DNA of 7,864 bases from Marinilabiliales bacterium (lineage in GTDB: Bacteria; Bacteroidota; Bacteroidia; Bacteroidales; F082). Location of the stretch: positions 1 to 7,864 of the forward strand of contig PKSW01000251.1 in NCBI GenBank assembly GCA_002869465.1, written 5' to 3'. Below are positions 6,648-7,864 of the stretch, piece by piece (position 1 is the stretch's first letter; the number at the start of each line of letters is the position of its first letter). The position numbers were made by a program, and so were the translations under genes. The notes beneath the pieces were generated by a model that saw only the letters and a program-made list of their open reading frames with translations, ran no database searches and was not told the DNA's origin.

Positions 6648-7009
6648 TAAAATTTTAGTCCACCTTCTCTGGCGGCATCACCGAGTGATTTTACCCTGCC
6701 GTGATATAAATAACCATTTCTATCGAAAACTACTTGTTCCACTCCTGCAGCTTTTGCTTTTTCGGCAATTAAAAGTCCTACTTTTTTTGCTTGCTCATTT
6801 TTCTTCACTTTATCATCAGCAAATGCTTTGTCTTTTGACGAAGCTGAAACGATAGTTTTACCATTTAAGTCGTCAACCAACTGAACATAAATCTGTTTGT
6901 TACTTCTGTAAACAGTCATTCTTGGTCTTTCAGGTGTACCGGATATTGTTTTCCTGATCCTTTGTTTGATCCTGACTCGACGATATACTTTTTTATTTTT
7001 TACTCCCAT
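6647..7009 (-). CDS. rplR: Large ribosomal subunit protein uL18
   Basis: The 120-residue product is typical of bacterial L18 in length. It has a basic N-terminal tail (KNKKVYRRVRIKQRIRKTIS, residues 4-23), then the core PERPRMTVYRSNKQIYVQLV (26-45), and VVFDRNGYLYHGRVKSLGDAAREGGL at 93-118 as the L18 C-terminal signature. L18 binds 5S rRNA with L5 and L25-type partners and helps place it in the central protuberance of the 50S subunit. A 45 nt gap separates it from rplF, the longest gap in the window, and its stop overlaps the rpsE start by one base. CCCGGAAAA before its ATG is at most a poor ribosome-binding site. Confidence 0.99.
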   Translation of the reverse strand: MGVKNKKVYRRVRIKQRIRKTISGTPERPRMTVYRSNKQIYVQLVDDLNGKTIVSASSKDKAFADDKVKKNEQAKKVGLLIAEKAKAAGVEQVVFDRNGYLYHGRVKSLGDAAREGGLKF

Positions 7010-7026
7010 TTTTCCGGGTTTTAACT

Positions 7027-7043
7027 TTTATCTTTTAGATAAA
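7027..7043 (-). repeat. Small hairpin in the rplF-rplR gap
   Basis: TTTATCT and AGATAAA form perfect 7 bp arms around a 3 nt loop (minus strand loop AAA). The arms hold a single G:C pair, so the hairpin is weak and has no T-run of a terminator after it. It lies in the longest intergenic gap (45 nt) and may be a processing or spacing element, or chance in AT-rich sequence. Confidence 0.35.
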
Positions 7044-7054
7044 TTGTTACCTAA

Positions 7055-7612
7055 TTATTTTTGAATTGCAGATTTACCTGCTTTCTTTCTAAGCACTTCA
7101 CCTTTAAACTTGATACCTTTACCTTTATATGGTTCAGGTGGACGAAGTGAACGGATTTTTGCAGCAACTTGTCCTATCAGTTGTTTATCGTAAGATTTGA
7201 GTTTCAGTAAAGGGCTTTTACCTCTTTCAGTTATGGCTTCAACTGAAACTTCCTCTGGTAATTCCATGTAAATATGGTGCGAATATCCTAAAGATAAGTC
7301 GATGACCTGTCCTTTAACTTCCGCTCTGTAACCTACACCAACAATCTCCAATTCAATTTGGAAACCTTCAGATACACCTTGTACCATATTATTGATCAAA
7401 GCTCTGTAAAGACCGTGTTTTGACTTATGATCTTTGCTTTCGGTAGCTCTTTCAAGCGACAGGGTGCCGTCCTCAATATTTAATTTTATAGCCGGGTCAA
7501 CCAACTGCTCCAGTTCGCCCAATTTTCCTTTTACCTTCACACGATTCGTATCAGTAACACTGATATCGACTCCTTCAGGTATTGCTATGGGTAATTTTCC
7601 TATTCGTGACAT
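7055..7612 (-). CDS. rplF: Large ribosomal subunit protein uL6
   Basis: The 185-residue product is close to the family's usual ~178. It has the two tandem L6 folds: MSRIGKLPIAIPEGVDISV opens the first, HGLYRALINNMVQGVSEGF at 66-84 spans the joint, and PPEPYKGKGIKFKGEVLRKK at 158-177 is the L6 signature that binds 23S rRNA near the sarcin-ricin loop. The protein supports binding of translation factors at the base of the L7/L12 stalk. It starts 15 nt after the rpsH stop. Unlike its neighbours, it has a good Shine-Dalgarno (AGGAGA, 7 nt before the ATG). Confidence 0.99.
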   Translation of the reverse strand: MSRIGKLPIAIPEGVDISVTDTNRVKVKGKLGELEQLVDPAIKLNIEDGTLSLERATESKDHKSKHGLYRALINNMVQGVSEGFQIELEIVGVGYRAEVKGQVIDLSLGYSHHIYMELPEEVSVEAITERGKSPLLKLKSYDKQLIGQVAAKIRSLRPPEPYKGKGIKFKGEVLRKKAGKSAIQK

Positions 7613-7619
7613 CTGTTTA

Positions 7620-7625
7620 TCTCCT
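7620..7625 (-). promoter_or_regulatory. Shine-Dalgarno site of rplF
   Basis: The minus strand reads ACAGGAGATAAACAG before the rplF ATG. AGGAGA is complementary to the anti-Shine-Dalgarno core and lies 7 nt from the start, near the best distance. No other start in this window has so good a match. Bacteroidota seldom use such sites, so this could also be chance. Confidence 0.6.
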
Positions 7626-7627
7626 GT

Positions 7628-7828
7628 TTAACTTACATAACAAATTACTTCGCCACCTATGTTTAGCTTCCTGGCTTCTTTATCGGTAATTACACCTTGC
7701 GAAGTGGAAAGTATGGCGATTCCGAGTCCGTTCATAACGCGAGGCAACTCATCTGCACTCACATATTTACGAAGACCTGGTGAAGACACACGTTTCAGGC
7801 TGCTAATAGCTGCCATTTTAGTAAAAGG
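7628..7828 (-). CDS. rpsH: Small ribosomal subunit protein uS8, C-terminal half only; reading broken at the right edge
   Basis: The minus strand encodes PFTKMAAISSLKRVSSPGLR and then KYVSADELPRVMNGLGIAIL, STSQGVITDKEARKLN and IGGEVICYVS before the stop. This is the C-terminal domain of S8, about 66 residues of the family's usual ~130; STSQGVITDKEAR is the S8 signature region. S8 binds the central domain of 16S rRNA and, in E. coli, represses the spc operon. The Met at 7816 is an internal residue, not a start: homologous sequence (TK, probably PFTK) continues upstream of it. Beyond about 7828 the minus frame reads YIRF and then a stop (TAG at 7843-7841), which is foreign to S8. The missing preceding part of S8 appears on the plus strand at 7821-7864. 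The gene is thus broken here by an inversion or chimera. Confidence 0.9.
   Translation of the reverse strand, partial: PFTKMAAISSLKRVSSPGLRKYVSADELPRVMNGLGIAILSTSQGVITDKEARKLNIGGEVICYVS
7816..7826. repeat. Interrupted palindrome TTTTA-G-TAAAA at the rpsH inversion join
   Basis: The 11 bases are five-base inverted arms around a single G. They sit exactly where the minus-strand S8 reading gives way to the plus-strand S8 reading. Short inverted repeats are the usual microhomology of fold-back template switching and of small inversions. By itself so short an AT-rich palindrome is not significant; its position makes it notable. Confidence 0.6.
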
Positions 7829-7864
7829 ATATATTCTGAACTATAAGTTTGAAGAAGACAATAT
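7821..7864 (+). pseudogene. rpsH: Inverted fragment of rpsH (middle of S8) running off the window
   Basis: In the plus-strand frame beginning at 7821, the sequence reads VKGYILNYKFEEDN with the last codon incomplete at 7864. From memory of the family, Bacteroidota S8 has a GYILxYKFED-like stretch at about residues 38-50, some 25-30 residues before the part that begins the minus-strand fragment. The strand is opposite to every gene in the window. Such a match, directly against the broken end of the same gene, is very unlikely by chance. I infer an inversion breakpoint or, more probably, a chimeric join near a sequence end. Only 14 codons are visible. Confidence 0.8.

Noticed and set aside
453..7612. 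A hidden new system (defence locus, mobile element, CRISPR) within the window
   Set aside because: Every stretch over 45 nt is coding for a universal translation, secretion or transcription gene; no foreign insertion, integrase or repeat array is present.
7434..7631. Plus-strand open frame opposite the start of rplF
   Set aside because: It is antisense to the well-conserved L6 N-terminus and has no recognisable product. It is not part of the inverted rpsH fragment, which starts about 190 bases further right.

Overview
The window is a stretch of the conserved ribosomal-protein superoperon (distal spc operon plus alpha operon). Every gene is read leftward on the minus strand. The gene order (rpsH, rplF, rplR, rpsE, rpmD, rplO, secY, map, infA, rpmJ, rpsM, rpsK, rpsD, rpoA, rplQ), the AT-rich gaps, and the near absence of Shine-Dalgarno sequences all point to a member of Bacteroidota. 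The map gene between secY and infA, cysteine-free L36 and S4, and a long basic tail on L17 fit the same placement. Some protein details recall Cytophagales-like groups, but I cannot fix the class by eye.

Layout from right (operon upstream) to left (downstream): 7864-7055 holds a broken rpsH and then rplF. 7009-5473 holds rplR, rpsE, rpmD and rplO, tightly packed, with a TAATG overlap between rplR and rpsE. 5467-4112 is secY and 4095-3313 is map. 3308-2964 holds infA and the small rpmJ. 2929-453 holds rpsM, rpsK, rpsD and rpoA, each preceded by a 34-38 nt AT-rich gap. 447-1 is rplQ, which runs off the left edge. No gap exceeds 45 nt, and I see no convincing promoter or terminator inside, so the genes are probably co-transcribed from upstream of the window.

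The products work together. Small-subunit proteins S4, S5, S8, S11 and S13 and large-subunit proteins L6, L15, L17, L18, L30 and L36 build the ribosome. IF1 starts translation, methionine aminopeptidase trims new N-termini, SecY forms the membrane channel for secreted proteins, and RpoA is the RNA polymerase assembly subunit.

The one real anomaly is at the right edge. The minus strand encodes the C-terminal half of ribosomal protein S8. The reading then breaks, and the last ~44 bases encode the preceding part of S8 (VKGYILNYKFEEDN) on the opposite, plus strand. The join sits on a small palindrome, TTTTA-G-TAAAA. S8 is essential, so a library or assembly chimera at a contig end is the most likely explanation, though a real local inversion cannot be excluded from this window alone. 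I found no new biological system; the rest is ordinary core-genome sequence with some lineage-specific details.
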